Of a stretch of 54,865 nt of DNA, positions 40,902-49,663 are shown one piece after another. The stretch is from CAYGFH01 sp964430295 (GTDB lineage Bacteria; Patescibacteriota; Microgenomatia; UBA10105; UBA927). The stretch spans positions 1-54,865 of the forward strand of contig CAYSEV010000006.1 in assembly GCA_964430295.1 (NCBI GenBank), in the 5' to 3' direction. The first letter of the stretch is position 1, and each line of letters starts with the position of its first letter. The notes under the pieces were generated by a model that saw only the letters and a program-made list of their open reading frames with translations, searched no databases and was not told the origin of the DNA. A program made the translations under genes and the position numbers.

Positions 40902-41843
40902 ATGAAACGAAAAATCGGATTTATTGCTGGTATCATCGGGCTTTTAATTGTCGGTTATATTGTGGTGCGTTTGTTTAGCAACAGAGGTCCGAAAACCGGT
41001 GAACTTCGGGTGGATAGTCAAACGCCTGCTTCTATTTTTTTAGATAATAAAAATATAGGAAAAACCCCATATAGAGATAAAATTACAGCCGGTGAATATA
41101 CAATGAAACTAGTATCTGATTCTACGACCTCTCAATTAACGTCTTGGCAGGGAAAGGTTACAGTCGGACAAAATTTGTTAACATTCGTGAATGCTAATTT
41201 AGGTGAAACAGACCTAACTACTGCAATAGATATTGTATGGTTGGAAAAAATTACCAGTAAGCAATCTGAACTCTCTGTTACTACAAGTCCTGATGGAGCT
41301 ACTGTTTTAGTTGATGATGTATCACGGGGAGTGACTCCACTATCTATACAGGATATTGCACCGGGAGATCATTCTATTAGTGTTACAAATACAGGGTTCT
41401 TAACCCGGTCTATAAAAATTAAAACAACAGCAGGGTACAGAGTTATTGCAAATTTGAAGATGGCGCTTTCTGGTTCCCCACAAGATATTGTGGCATCAGA
41501 AGAATCTACGTCATCAGCGGTGCTTGAAACTCCAACACCAAAGCTTTCCGTGACGCCAAAAGTATCTCCGACAGGCAAGGTTTCGGCAACGCCGAGCCCG
41601 ACACCAAAATCCGGAGCATCCACGACAACAGATCCTGCAAAACCATACGTTGTTATCAAGGATACACCAACCGGATTTTTGAGAGTCAGGATGGAACCTT
41701 CGACATCAGCTTCCGAAGCTGGGCGTGTTAACCCCGGAGAAAAGTATTCACTTCTTGATACTAAGAATGCGTGGTATCAGATTAAGTTCGATGGTAAAAA
41801 TCTAGGGTGGGTTTCCGGACAGTATGCAGATAAGGTGGAATAG
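40902..41843 (+). CDS. Membrane-anchored PEGA and SH3-domain surface protein
   Basis: A 313-aa protein with one N-terminal anchor (about 5-25) and two PEGA domains: about 33-100 (GELRVDSQTPASIFLD, GKTPYRDKITAGEY) and about 123-180 (ELSVTTSPDGATVLVDDVSRG). A Thr/Pro/Ser-rich linker (about 200-245) leads to a C-terminal bacterial SH3 domain (about 255-313, FLRVRMEPSTSASEAGRV, WVSGQYADK). Such proteins bind cell-wall material outside the membrane. It converges on the UbiA-type gene with 8 bp between stops. Confidence 0.88.
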   Translation: MKRKIGFIAGIIGLLIVGYIVVRLFSNRGPKTGELRVDSQTPASIFLDNKNIGKTPYRDKITAGEYTMKLVSDSTTSQLTSWQGKVTVGQNLLTFVNANLGETDLTTAIDIVWLEKITSKQSELSVTTSPDGATVLVDDVSRGVTPLSIQDIAPGDHSISVTNTGFLTRSIKIKTTAGYRVIANLKMALSGSPQDIVASEESTSSAVLETPTPKLSVTPKVSPTGKVSATPSPTPKSGASTTTDPAKPYVVIKDTPTGFLRVRMEPSTSASEAGRVNPGEKYSLLDTKNAWYQIKFDGKNLGWVSGQYADKVE

Positions 41844-41851
41844 TACTAATA

Positions 41852-42787
41852 CTATCCGCCAATGCCATATATAACCATAAGAACTGTTATTGACCAGAGA
41901 ATAACTGTAGTTAGTAGTGGCATATCCGAGGTGAGTATCTGCTCCGGTGATTCTCCTTTACCTTCATAAATCAGTTGCATATATCGCATAATACCAAATA
42001 ACACGAATGGTATCGTAAGCATCATCCATTTTCTTCCGGGTAATTCTGTTGCAAAATCACTGTAGCCTTTAAAGAAAAAACCCTGTGTGACTGGCTTTTC
42101 AAGAAATGTATAAAACGCATAGGTGATAAATGTTGAATTTGCAAACATAGCCGTGTATGTGTCGAGTAATTTTTCTGAATAGTGCGTTAGGCTTGCACGC
42201 GTGTCACTAGCTCCAACTTTATATCCCTGCATAAGTGTGAGCTCTGCCCTTCGTTTTCCGATAGCAAGAAAGAGTGCCAATGAAAGTACAGCAAGAGCAA
42301 GCCATACTGAGATATGGTATCCTGTTGCTGCTTCCCCGGCATATACTCGAAGAAAATACGCGGCTGTAATGGCAAGTATATCTATAACTGATACATGCTT
42401 GAGAAATAATGTATATAAGTACTCCAGTACGATAAAGCTGATCGCGAGTAGAAAAAACGCATTTCCAACCGAATAGCTGATACTTAGTCCAAGTACGGCA
42501 AATGAGACTGATATGCTTAAAGCGAGAGGCTTTGAAATTGCACCGCTTGCCACCGGTCGAAATTTTTTAAAGGGATGTTTCCGATCCCGGTCTGCATCCA
42601 TGACATCATTAAAAATATAATTAGATGAGGATAATAAACAAAATGAAATAAATCCGAGTGTAGAGACGTATGCCGATTGAGGGGAAAATAAATTTCCGGT
42701 AACAAGAATCGTTGAATATAACGCAAGATTCTTTAGCCACTGTCTTGGTCTGGCGGATTTGAAAATTGAGAAAAGAATGCGACCCAT
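41852..42787 (-). CDS. UbiA-type prenyltransferase, decaprenyl-phosphate phosphoribosyltransferase-like
   Basis: A 311-aa membrane protein with about nine helices. The first Asp-rich motif NDVMDADRDRKHPFKKFRP (60-78) and a second region with IGKRRAEL match the subgroup that transfers phosphoribose from PRPP to a polyprenyl phosphate (as in mycobacterial Rv3806c), the first step to a lipid-linked pentose donor. The epimerase steps are not seen here. Its 5' end overlaps the WecA gene by 55 bp in another frame, and the conserved KSARPRQWLKN start region makes a shorter form unlikely. Confidence 0.85.
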   Translation of the reverse strand: MGRILFSIFKSARPRQWLKNLALYSTILVTGNLFSPQSAYVSTLGFISFCLLSSSNYIFNDVMDADRDRKHPFKKFRPVASGAISKPLALSISVSFAVLGLSISYSVGNAFFLLAISFIVLEYLYTLFLKHVSVIDILAITAAYFLRVYAGEAATGYHISVWLALAVLSLALFLAIGKRRAELTLMQGYKVGASDTRASLTHYSEKLLDTYTAMFANSTFITYAFYTFLEKPVTQGFFFKGYSDFATELPGRKWMMLTIPFVLFGIMRYMQLIYEGKGESPEQILTSDMPLLTTVILWSITVLMVIYGIGG

Positions 42788-43812
42788 AATAAAAATCCTC
42801 CAAAGCCTACTGCCACTACGAGAAATGCGAAAAATTTTTGCTGACTTGTAACTGTAAGGGCAATCGCACCCAGTATAGCTGACACAACCCAGTAAAACAA
42901 GGCTATTTTTCTTTTACTCCATCCTAAATCCAATAGTCTATGATGCAGATGACCACGATCAGCTAAAACGGGAGATTTTTTCGAGCCAATACGTCTGATA
43001 AGTGTATAAACGGCATCCATCATTGGAACACCAAGTACCAATAGTGCCGTTCCGACTTTTCCATACGATAATATTGCCAAAAGCGCCAGTAAAAAACCTG
43101 CAAGTGTTTTACCGCTATATCCGGGCATAATTTTTTGTGGAAAATAATTCCACGGAAGAAATCCTGCAAATGCGCCGGATACAATAAATGCAAGCACAGT
43201 GATCGCCACCTGTGAAGGATCATGAACGGCAAACCTCATTGATAATAAGCCAAGGGTAAGAGCACAAATGGCAACAAATCCCGGCATTTGTCCGTCAACA
43301 CCGGCTGACCAACCGACAATATTCATTGTCCACATTATCCATAAAAAGGCAAAGATATCCGCAAACACTATAAATGAGTAATTGTGAAAAAAAGGAATGA
43401 TGATGTTAACTGTGTCCAGATGAATGATACCTCCAAGAGGATTTGTAATATATGGTATGCCGGCACCGGAAAGTACCACAATAAGTGCTGCGATCGCATT
43501 TGTGCCAAGTCGTATATATGGGTTTATATCCTGTACATCGTCGAGGATGCCCATAATAACCAATAGCAAAGATCCGATAAGGATACTAACAATAAGTGGT
43601 GTGAAGGGGACAAACATATAGGTGGGTATCAGGATTCCAATAAATAATGCGGCTCCTCCGGCCCTGGGGATAATACCTTTATGTGTATGTGCAGGATGGA
43701 ATCGAGCCTTAGGGTCATCTACGAGTCTATATTTATTTGCAAAATATATGACGATGGGTGTGATGAGCAGAGTTGTAATAAATGCAACAAGGAATTTACT
43801 AAAAAATATCAT
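42733..43812 (-). CDS. WecA/TagO-type polyprenyl-phosphate N-acetylhexosamine-1-phosphate transferase
   Basis: A 359-aa protein of the MraY/WecA family with about ten helices. Signature residues are GGAALFIGI, MGILDDVQDI (Asp pair), NIVGWSAGVDGQMPG, and DRGHLHHRLLDLG with the HxHH motif that marks WecA rather than MraY. It loads GlcNAc-1-P or a similar sugar onto a lipid carrier to start a surface glycan. The last 55 bp overlap the start of the UbiA gene, which suggests coupled expression. TACTTT lies 5 nt before its ATG and overlaps the stop of the upstream gene. Confidence 0.9.
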   Translation of the reverse strand: MIFFSKFLVAFITTLLITPIVIYFANKYRLVDDPKARFHPAHTHKGIIPRAGGAALFIGILIPTYMFVPFTPLIVSILIGSLLLVIMGILDDVQDINPYIRLGTNAIAALIVVLSGAGIPYITNPLGGIIHLDTVNIIIPFFHNYSFIVFADIFAFLWIMWTMNIVGWSAGVDGQMPGFVAICALTLGLLSMRFAVHDPSQVAITVLAFIVSGAFAGFLPWNYFPQKIMPGYSGKTLAGFLLALLAILSYGKVGTALLVLGVPMMDAVYTLIRRIGSKKSPVLADRGHLHHRLLDLGWSKRKIALFYWVVSAILGAIALTVTSQQKFFAFLVVAVGFGGFLLWVAFFSQFSNPPDQDSG

Positions 43813-43815
43813 TGT

Positions 43816-44190
43816 TTAAAGTACTAAAAAGATAATCTTTAATACAGCAACGAGCGCGAGCAAACTTACAACAAGGGATGAAAGAAAAAGTGATTGGGTA
43901 AAGATGAGGTATTCGGTTGTTATATACATAGCAAAAACTGTATTTACTATATGTATACCTACTGTAATACCAGGTAATACGAATAGATATATTGCCGGAG
44001 CAAGCTGATCGGTTCCCCATGGTCTAGAATACCAGAGTGGTACAGATGGTGGTAAACGGTTAAAAATGCTTATGATAGAAAGAAGTTGAGAAATCGTAAG
44101 GAGTAGAACAAGTCTATGTGTCCAAACAATAATCCAATTTGATTTAATATGGTTCCATTCAATATGTGGTTTCATCAATGAAAATTTCAT
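43816..44190 (-). CDS. Small membrane protein of unknown function
   Basis: A 124-aa protein with three probable transmembrane helices. A central LPPSVPLWYSRPWGTDQLAP motif in the loop after helix 1 resembles a sequence type that I associate with uncharacterised CPR membrane proteins and DUF1648-like proteins. It lies between the GT39 gene (5-bp gap) and WecA (3-bp gap), so it probably belongs to the glycan operon. No enzymatic residue pattern is seen. Confidence 0.7.
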   Translation of the reverse strand: MKFSLMKPHIEWNHIKSNWIIVWTHRLVLLLTISQLLSIISIFNRLPPSVPLWYSRPWGTDQLAPAIYLFVLPGITVGIHIVNTVFAMYITTEYLIFTQSLFLSSLVVSLLALVAVLKIIFLVL

Positions 44191-44195
44191 GTTAT

Positions 44196-45539
44196 TTATT
44201 TTTTCACTGGGTTGACGATTTTCGTCGTGATTGGCGCATTGTATACTATTTCATAGGTGCCATTTAGATGAATCAAAAATGCTCTATACGGATACGGAGG
44301 AATTTCTGCTATATTCTGCCCTTTTTGGAGTATGAAATCACCTATATACCATGGAAATGAATAACGATTAGGATTGTACCAATAGATTGGAGTTGGAGAT
44401 GTATTGTAGTACATAGCTTCGTATAATATAAGCGCATCGTCAACAAAAATTGCGTCTTGTTTTCGTTGCAATGTATTTATTTCTGCCATTACTGATCTGA
44501 TATCAGGTTTTTTATGATTTGGGGCAAACCAAAAAGAAAATCCTACAAGGAAGGTGCACAAAAGGGTTCCAATTATTTTTTGTATTGTCTGATTTTTAAT
44601 TGAAGCAATTGCTGCTGTAATAAGAAATACTTCAGCGACCGTAGCGGGTATCATATACCTCATAACATATAGTGGTTTATATACGGATATAGCGAGGATG
44701 GTTATAAGTGGGACATAGAGAAGGAGGAAAAAATAATATGTGAATGATCGGTCTTTTTTTCTAAATATAGCGATGAGGCTACATACGATAAGTACAAACG
44801 AAACTCTTTGCATAAATATCCATAGATTCCAAGGCGTGCCTTCATATCCAAGAAAAATATTACCAAGTACTGATTTAAATAGCTGTGTGTCTACTGGAAA
44901 GTACCATGACTGTTTTAATCTTGGGATATCTGTATACATTTTAACGATCCATGGGATATAAAGAATTCCCACGCCTATGACGGAAGGTAAAAACCGATCA
45001 GAAACCGTATGATGTGTTTTATGGATTCTGGCATGTATATGCGTGACGACATAGTGTATACACTGAACTCCGATCACAAAGACCATGTACGCATGTGTAT
45101 ATAGACCCAGTACTGTAGCGGCCACATACATCAACCATTTCTTTTCAACATACGCATACGTGGATAGTACGGTAAAGGCAAGATACCAACCATATGCTCT
45201 CGCTTCGAATGCGTAATAAAAAAGCATAGGATTTAGGAAAAAGCATATCGGTAAAAATGTAGACAACCATGATGATCCGTATATTTTTTTTGCAAGTTTT
45301 CCCACATAAAAGATGGCTATAAGAAATGCAACAAGTGAAAGAGATCGGACTGCAATTTCTGATGTGCCAAATACGCGCATCCATACATGTAAAAAAATGT
45401 AATACAAAGGCGGTTCAAAACTTAAGTGCAGATACGTAAATATGGGCTTTTGAGATATAAGGATGGAATATGCTTCGTCACGCCACAGACTCTGTGTTAA
45501 AAACAGAAATGGGGGACTGTGTACTATAGCATTATACAT
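44196..45539 (-). CDS. GT39-type membrane glycosyltransferase (ArnT/PMT-like)
   Basis: A 447-aa multi-spanning protein. The luminal SLWRDEAYS motif near 17-25 carries the Asp-Glu pair used by GT-C enzymes such as ArnT and protein mannosyltransferases. FEPPLYYIFLHVW and FEARAYGWYLAF are further family blocks. About ten helices precede a C-terminal extracytoplasmic domain (about 350-447). It uses a polyprenyl-phosphate sugar donor and transfers the sugar outside the membrane; the acceptor is unknown. The -10 TATAAT lies 9 nt before the ATG. Confidence 0.83.
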   Translation of the reverse strand: MYNAIVHSPPFLFLTQSLWRDEAYSILISQKPIFTYLHLSFEPPLYYIFLHVWMRVFGTSEIAVRSLSLVAFLIAIFYVGKLAKKIYGSSWLSTFLPICFFLNPMLFYYAFEARAYGWYLAFTVLSTYAYVEKKWLMYVAATVLGLYTHAYMVFVIGVQCIHYVVTHIHARIHKTHHTVSDRFLPSVIGVGILYIPWIVKMYTDIPRLKQSWYFPVDTQLFKSVLGNIFLGYEGTPWNLWIFMQRVSFVLIVCSLIAIFRKKDRSFTYYFFLLLYVPLITILAISVYKPLYVMRYMIPATVAEVFLITAAIASIKNQTIQKIIGTLLCTFLVGFSFWFAPNHKKPDIRSVMAEINTLQRKQDAIFVDDALILYEAMYYNTSPTPIYWYNPNRYSFPWYIGDFILQKGQNIAEIPPYPYRAFLIHLNGTYEIVYNAPITTKIVNPVKK

Positions 45540-45548
45540 AGCATGTGT

Positions 45549-45554
45549 ATTATA
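45549..45554 (-). promoter_or_regulatory. -10 box overlapping a stop codon, GT39 gene
   Basis: Minus strand TATAAT contains the TAA stop of the GT2 gene (45550-45552) and is 9 nt before ATG 45539. Confidence 0.45.
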
Positions 45555-47031
45555 CCTTTTCAGTTACTCTGTATTCTAATCGTTTGCCCAATAGCATTCG
45601 CGTATGTGCATCAAGACCCGGAAGTGCATTAAGGAAAAAAGACACAATAGGAAGGGAAAGCCATTGAAGATATAAAAATGGAAGTTTCCAGGAGGCAAAC
45701 TCTTTTGGTCTCGGAGGTTTTGATCTTGCATCTAATATAATGATAACGAGAACGAACGTCATAGAAAGCGTTAAAATTCCTGAAGAAAGTTGGGATAGGT
45801 TATGTCCAAGTACTGTCCGTCCGAATGCAGGGTTTACAAGTGGAGGAATGATACTTCCAACAGTAAGAATAAACCAGTTTGACGGCCAAAATACATGTTG
45901 TTCAAGGAGTTGAAGAACTTTACGGCTTCGATCTATCAACGGAATTTCAGAATGAATAAGCGAATTTTTAATCACAAATGGTATATCGGAAATACCCCAT
46001 GCCCATCGTTTTGATTGTTCATATTGATTGATCATCGTTCTCCAAAATCCATGGCTTTCTGCAGAATCAAGTAGGAGTGGTAAGAAAACGCTTTTGACAG
46101 ATACGCGTTCCCCAAATTTGAAATATACCTGAAAGAACATATGATAATCTTCAGGTACAACATCAACGCCCCAAAAACCAGCCTGTTTAGCGGTCTCAAG
46201 ACAAAGAGAATATGTGGAAAAATTTATGAGTTTATTTTTTTGGGATAACATAGATAAATTAGCAATACTAAACATGGTATTTACTACGCGACTAGGAAGA
46301 GGGATCCTCCAGATATTGTTATAAAATAGTATGGCGCCCTGATAGAAGCTATAGGCTCTATTGGTGTCTGACAGAAACGAATGAGCTATATATGAAATAT
46401 ATTTTGGGTGAATAAGAGCGTCTGCATCACAGGATGTAACCGTAACAAAAGATGGATCTATGTTCCATTTTTTACAACGTTCGTATACTTCGCGCGCTGC
46501 ATGCGCCATATTTGATGACTTTCCTACAACTTCCCCTGGGACTAACGTATGTATTGTGCCGATAAATCTACCAAATATAGATCCATACTTTTCTTTTAAT
46601 GTACTAATAGTATGTTCTGCCTCGGGATCTTTTTGTTCTGTAGCAAGAACAATAATCAGTTTTTCTTTTGGATATACCTGGTTTGCTAAGTTATCCAATG
46701 TTCTTTCAAGAATATGCATCGGTTCTTTATATTCAGGGATAATGACAACATGATACAGATCATCAAAATGATCCTGTATTTTTGCAAGAGTCAACCAATC
46801 TATTTTTACATGAGCATTCATTGTTACAAATGAACGAATGGCATGGATTCCGAGATTAAATGATTTATAAAACCAATAAATATCAAACGTGATAATCAGA
46901 TATGCAACGAGTGCCGGGTGATAAAACGATAACCATAACGGCATCGTGATCAAAAGCCAGGATAGGCTCGGAATAAAAATCTCCAGCAACCTCGTTGTCT
47001 TTTCAGGATAGAGCGATAGAATACGACGCAT
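45550..47031 (-). CDS. Membrane glycosyltransferase family 2, processive type
   Basis: A GT2 enzyme of 493 aa from ATG 47031. An N-terminal pair of helices precedes the catalytic domain: VVIIPEYKEP, SCDADALIHP (DxD), VVPEDYHMFF (ED) and QSKRW (QxxRW). This set is typical of processive cellulose- or hyaluronan-synthase-like enzymes. Three or four helices follow. An in-frame ATG at 47073 would overlap tatD by 26 bp. ATG 47031 is preferred because a TATAAT box lies 15 nt upstream. The polymer is unknown. Confidence 0.82.
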   Translation of the reverse strand: MRRILSLYPEKTTRLLEIFIPSLSWLLITMPLWLSFYHPALVAYLIITFDIYWFYKSFNLGIHAIRSFVTMNAHVKIDWLTLAKIQDHFDDLYHVVIIPEYKEPMHILERTLDNLANQVYPKEKLIIVLATEQKDPEAEHTISTLKEKYGSIFGRFIGTIHTLVPGEVVGKSSNMAHAAREVYERCKKWNIDPSFVTVTSCDADALIHPKYISYIAHSFLSDTNRAYSFYQGAILFYNNIWRIPLPSRVVNTMFSIANLSMLSQKNKLINFSTYSLCLETAKQAGFWGVDVVPEDYHMFFQVYFKFGERVSVKSVFLPLLLDSAESHGFWRTMINQYEQSKRWAWGISDIPFVIKNSLIHSEIPLIDRSRKVLQLLEQHVFWPSNWFILTVGSIIPPLVNPAFGRTVLGHNLSQLSSGILTLSMTFVLVIIILDARSKPPRPKEFASWKLPFLYLQWLSLPIVSFFLNALPGLDAHTRMLLGKRLEYRVTEKV

Positions 47032-47046
47032 AAAGGGAATACGTAT

Positions 47047-47052
47047 ATTATA
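47047..47052 (-). promoter_or_regulatory. -10 box overlapping the tatD stop codon, GT2 gene
   Basis: Minus strand TATAAT includes the TAA stop of tatD (47048-47050). It lies 15 nt before ATG 47031. Confidence 0.4.
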
Positions 47053-47821
47053 TCGTAAAAAGTGCTTTTGCATTCACAGTAGTTTGTTTTGCTATTTCTT
47101 CTACCGTATGTTGAAGAGTATGGGCTATGTATGTTGCAATAACTGGTATGTGTTTTGGTTCATTTCGTTGTCCACGATGAGGAGCTGGTGTCAGGTATGG
47201 GGCGTCTGTTTCCAGTAATATCATGGATAGTGGAGTATGAGGTAAATTTGACTGCAGATTTTTTGCATAGGTTATATTTCCGTCAATGCCGACATATAAT
47301 TTTCTCTCTTGTGCAAACCTAAGTTCCTGAAGTCCTCCGGAGAAACAGTGAATGACACCCCTGGGTAAAGAGGGCAGTGAATCAAGGACAGAGAAAAAGT
47401 CTTCATATGCATCTCGGCAATGCATAATAACTGGAAGATTATGTCGTAGTGCGAGTAATAACTGCTCTTCAAAAAACATACGCTGTTCTTGCTTTTTCCC
47501 TAACGCTTGTTCACCTTTAAACAAATGGTAGTCAAGCCCAATTTCACCTATGGCTACTATGGATTGTTTATGATGAGTAAGCAAAGAATTTATGTATTTG
47601 ATGTCAGGCGCATGTGATGCTTCATATGGATGATACCCCACTGCAGAGTACACAATGCCTTCGTGAGCTTTTGACAGCTCAAGTGTTAATTTACAGGATA
47701 GCGGATCGACTGCCGGAACTATGAATGTTGACACACCTGCTTTTCTTGCAGATTGTAGAACTGCATTTCTATCTTCGCTGTATTGTTCAAACTGAAGATG
47801 ACAATGTGTGTCGATAAACAT
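47048..47821 (-). CDS. tatD: TatD-family metal-dependent hydrolase (DNase)
   Basis: A 257-aa TIM-barrel hydrolase with all metal-site motifs: DTHCH (4-8), VGYHPYEA, GEIGLDYH, MHCRDAYEDF, HCFSGG and LLETDAPYLTP. TatD proteins are 3'-5' exonucleases or DNases and may also act in D-aminoacyl processing. It lies downstream of metG with a 20-bp gap, a pairing found in many bacteria. Length is normal. Confidence 0.95.
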   Translation of the reverse strand: MFIDTHCHLQFEQYSEDRNAVLQSARKAGVSTFIVPAVDPLSCKLTLELSKAHEGIVYSAVGYHPYEASHAPDIKYINSLLTHHKQSIVAIGEIGLDYHLFKGEQALGKKQEQRMFFEEQLLLALRHNLPVIMHCRDAYEDFFSVLDSLPSLPRGVIHCFSGGLQELRFAQERKLYVGIDGNITYAKNLQSNLPHTPLSMILLETDAPYLTPAPHRGQRNEPKHIPVIATYIAHTLQHTVEEIAKQTTVNAKALFTI

Positions 47822-47841
47822 ATGTAATATTTTGTATAGGA

Positions 47842-49272
47842 CTATACTATACGTGGGAATAATCTTCCTGGGGGACTCACTGTTGGTCCTTCAAAACTAG
47901 TGCGTATTTTTTCTGAAACGACAGGAAGGAACGGTGATAGCAGTGTCGCAATATCCATGATCTGATGGATCAGTGGAACAAGTATTTCATCTCGTTGATC
48001 TTCAGGCATTTTCCATGGCTGCTTTTCGTTTAACTGTATATCTGCGTTTCTAATAAGATCCCAAACGTATGAGAGTGCATCGTTAAATCTGAATGCTTGT
48101 AACGCGTCTCTATATGTGTCTTTATATACGTCCATAAACTCAGGTTTGTATTTCTCTATATTGAGATTTTCTGAGAGTTTTGCCACCCTCGATACAAGAT
48201 TTCCAAGACCGTTTGCAAGATCAGCATTATATGCAATTTTAAATTCATCTTCTGAAAAATCACCATCATTAAACGGAGAAAATTTTGCAAGAAAATAATA
48301 TCGAAGTGGCTCTGCACCATATTTGGAAATAAGCTCCATTGGGTCTATGACATTCCCGAGAGTCTTACTCATTTTTTGCCCATTTACAGTGAAATATTCG
48401 TGTACAAACAATGCCTTTGGCAATTTAAGTCCTGCTGAAAGTAAAAATGCAGGCCAATACACAGCATGGAAACGGCTGATTCCTTTTCCAATTACATGCA
48501 CATCTGCAGGCCACCATGTCTCGTACATCTTTTGATCCCATCCAAACCCCACGCCGCTCTGGTAAATATTGAGCGCATCAAACCATACATACATACGCTG
48601 TGTATCGTCTCCCGGTACCGGTACTCCCCAGTTCTTTGCCCGCTCATTACTTCGGGAAATACTGATATCTTCAAGTCCCCGCTTAAGAAATGCAACGATT
48701 TCATTTTTTCTCTTTTCCGGAACAATCCGTAATTGATCAGATTCTATGTGATCAAGAAGTTGTTTTTGATATGCACTGAGTTTAAAAAAATAATTGGTTT
48801 CTTTAACTGATTCGAGTTTTTTGCCGGGATGTTCAAAACATTCTCCATGTTCATTTAATTCATCTTGAGCGTAAAAAGTTTCACACCCAACGCAATATAG
48901 TCCTTCATACGATTTACTATAAATATCTTTTTTGCAGAGCTCCCACAACGTTTGGCTTGCTTTGAAATGATGATCTGTGTCGCTGCCTTTTTGCCAAATG
49001 TCGAATCTACAACCAAGAGCATTTGTGAGTGCATGGAATTTTTCGGTATTTTGATCTATAAATTCCTGAATTGGAAGACCTGCTTTTTCTGCTGCCTGTA
49101 CATTTTTAAGTGCGTTTTCATCTCCACCAGATAATAATGTTGTATCTTCTCCAAGAAGTGCGTGATAACGGGCTATAACGTCTCCCTGGATAAATTCCAA
49201 TGCGTGACCAATATGTGGAGCGGCATTGACATAGGGGATTGCACAGGTAATATAGAATTTTTTCGCGTTCAT
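47842..49272 (-). CDS. metG: Methionyl-tRNA synthetase
   Basis: A 476-aa class I synthetase with HIGH at 20-23 and KMSKT at 300-304 (Thr for the last Ser). A zinc knuckle carries Cys127, Cys130, Cys145 and His148. The YVWFDALNIYQSG segment and the C-terminal helical anticodon domain are complete. The dimerising, tRNA-binding domain found at the C-terminus of some MetG enzymes is absent, so it should be monomeric. The -10 box TAAAAT is exactly 6 nt before the ATG. Confidence 0.97.
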   Translation of the reverse strand: MNAKKFYITCAIPYVNAAPHIGHALEFIQGDVIARYHALLGEDTTLLSGGDENALKNVQAAEKAGLPIQEFIDQNTEKFHALTNALGCRFDIWQKGSDTDHHFKASQTLWELCKKDIYSKSYEGLYCVGCETFYAQDELNEHGECFEHPGKKLESVKETNYFFKLSAYQKQLLDHIESDQLRIVPEKRKNEIVAFLKRGLEDISISRSNERAKNWGVPVPGDDTQRMYVWFDALNIYQSGVGFGWDQKMYETWWPADVHVIGKGISRFHAVYWPAFLLSAGLKLPKALFVHEYFTVNGQKMSKTLGNVIDPMELISKYGAEPLRYYFLAKFSPFNDGDFSEDEFKIAYNADLANGLGNLVSRVAKLSENLNIEKYKPEFMDVYKDTYRDALQAFRFNDALSYVWDLIRNADIQLNEKQPWKMPEDQRDEILVPLIHQIMDIATLLSPFLPVVSEKIRTSFEGPTVSPPGRLFPRIV

Positions 49273-49278
49273 ATGCTC

Positions 49279-49284
49279 ATTTTA
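49279..49284 (-). promoter_or_regulatory. -10 box overlapping a stop codon, metG
   Basis: Minus strand TAAAAT contains the TAA stop of the 49282-49608 gene and is 6 nt before ATG 49272. Confidence 0.45.
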
Positions 49285-49608
49285 CTGTTTTTGAAAGTAT
49301 AGCTCAAGGGAAATACCCGTAATACACAGTAAGGCAAGATAATATACATCGCGAAGACCAAGCATGCGAAGAAGTAGATATATACAGATTCCAGCACTAA
49401 TCATCAACGATCTTCGTATGTTATTTGATATATAAAAGAATGCGCCAAATATGGTAAACATAAGAAGTATAAAAAAAATTAATATATATACAGTGTGTTC
49501 AGGTGACATGAAGTGTGTTAACCATCCGAGCGCGCTTAAACCGCACACTGACACCACAAGCCATCCTACGTTCATATGTGGTTGAAATCTATACAGTAGA
49601 CGTACCAT
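49282..49608 (-). CDS. Small membrane protein of unknown function
   Basis: A 108-aa protein with four probable helices and short loops, ending in a charged QKQ tail. I do not recognise the family. Leaderless promoter spacing (TATACT, 6 nt, ATG) supports it as a real gene. It precedes metG with a 9-bp gap and may be co-transcribed with it. Confidence 0.65.
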   Translation of the reverse strand: MVRLLYRFQPHMNVGWLVVSVCGLSALGWLTHFMSPEHTVYILIFFILLMFTIFGAFFYISNNIRRSLMISAGICIYLLLRMLGLRDVYYLALLCITGISLELYFQKQ

Positions 49609-49614
49609 ATATAT

Positions 49615-49620
49615 AGTATA
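49615..49620 (-). promoter_or_regulatory. -10 box of the small membrane protein gene, leaderless
   Basis: Minus strand TATACT, then exactly 6 nt (ATATAT) and ATG 49608. Confidence 0.5.
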
Positions 49621-49663
49621 TGTGTTTGTTCTTCCAAGTTGTATATGGTATTGTGTGGGAGCA

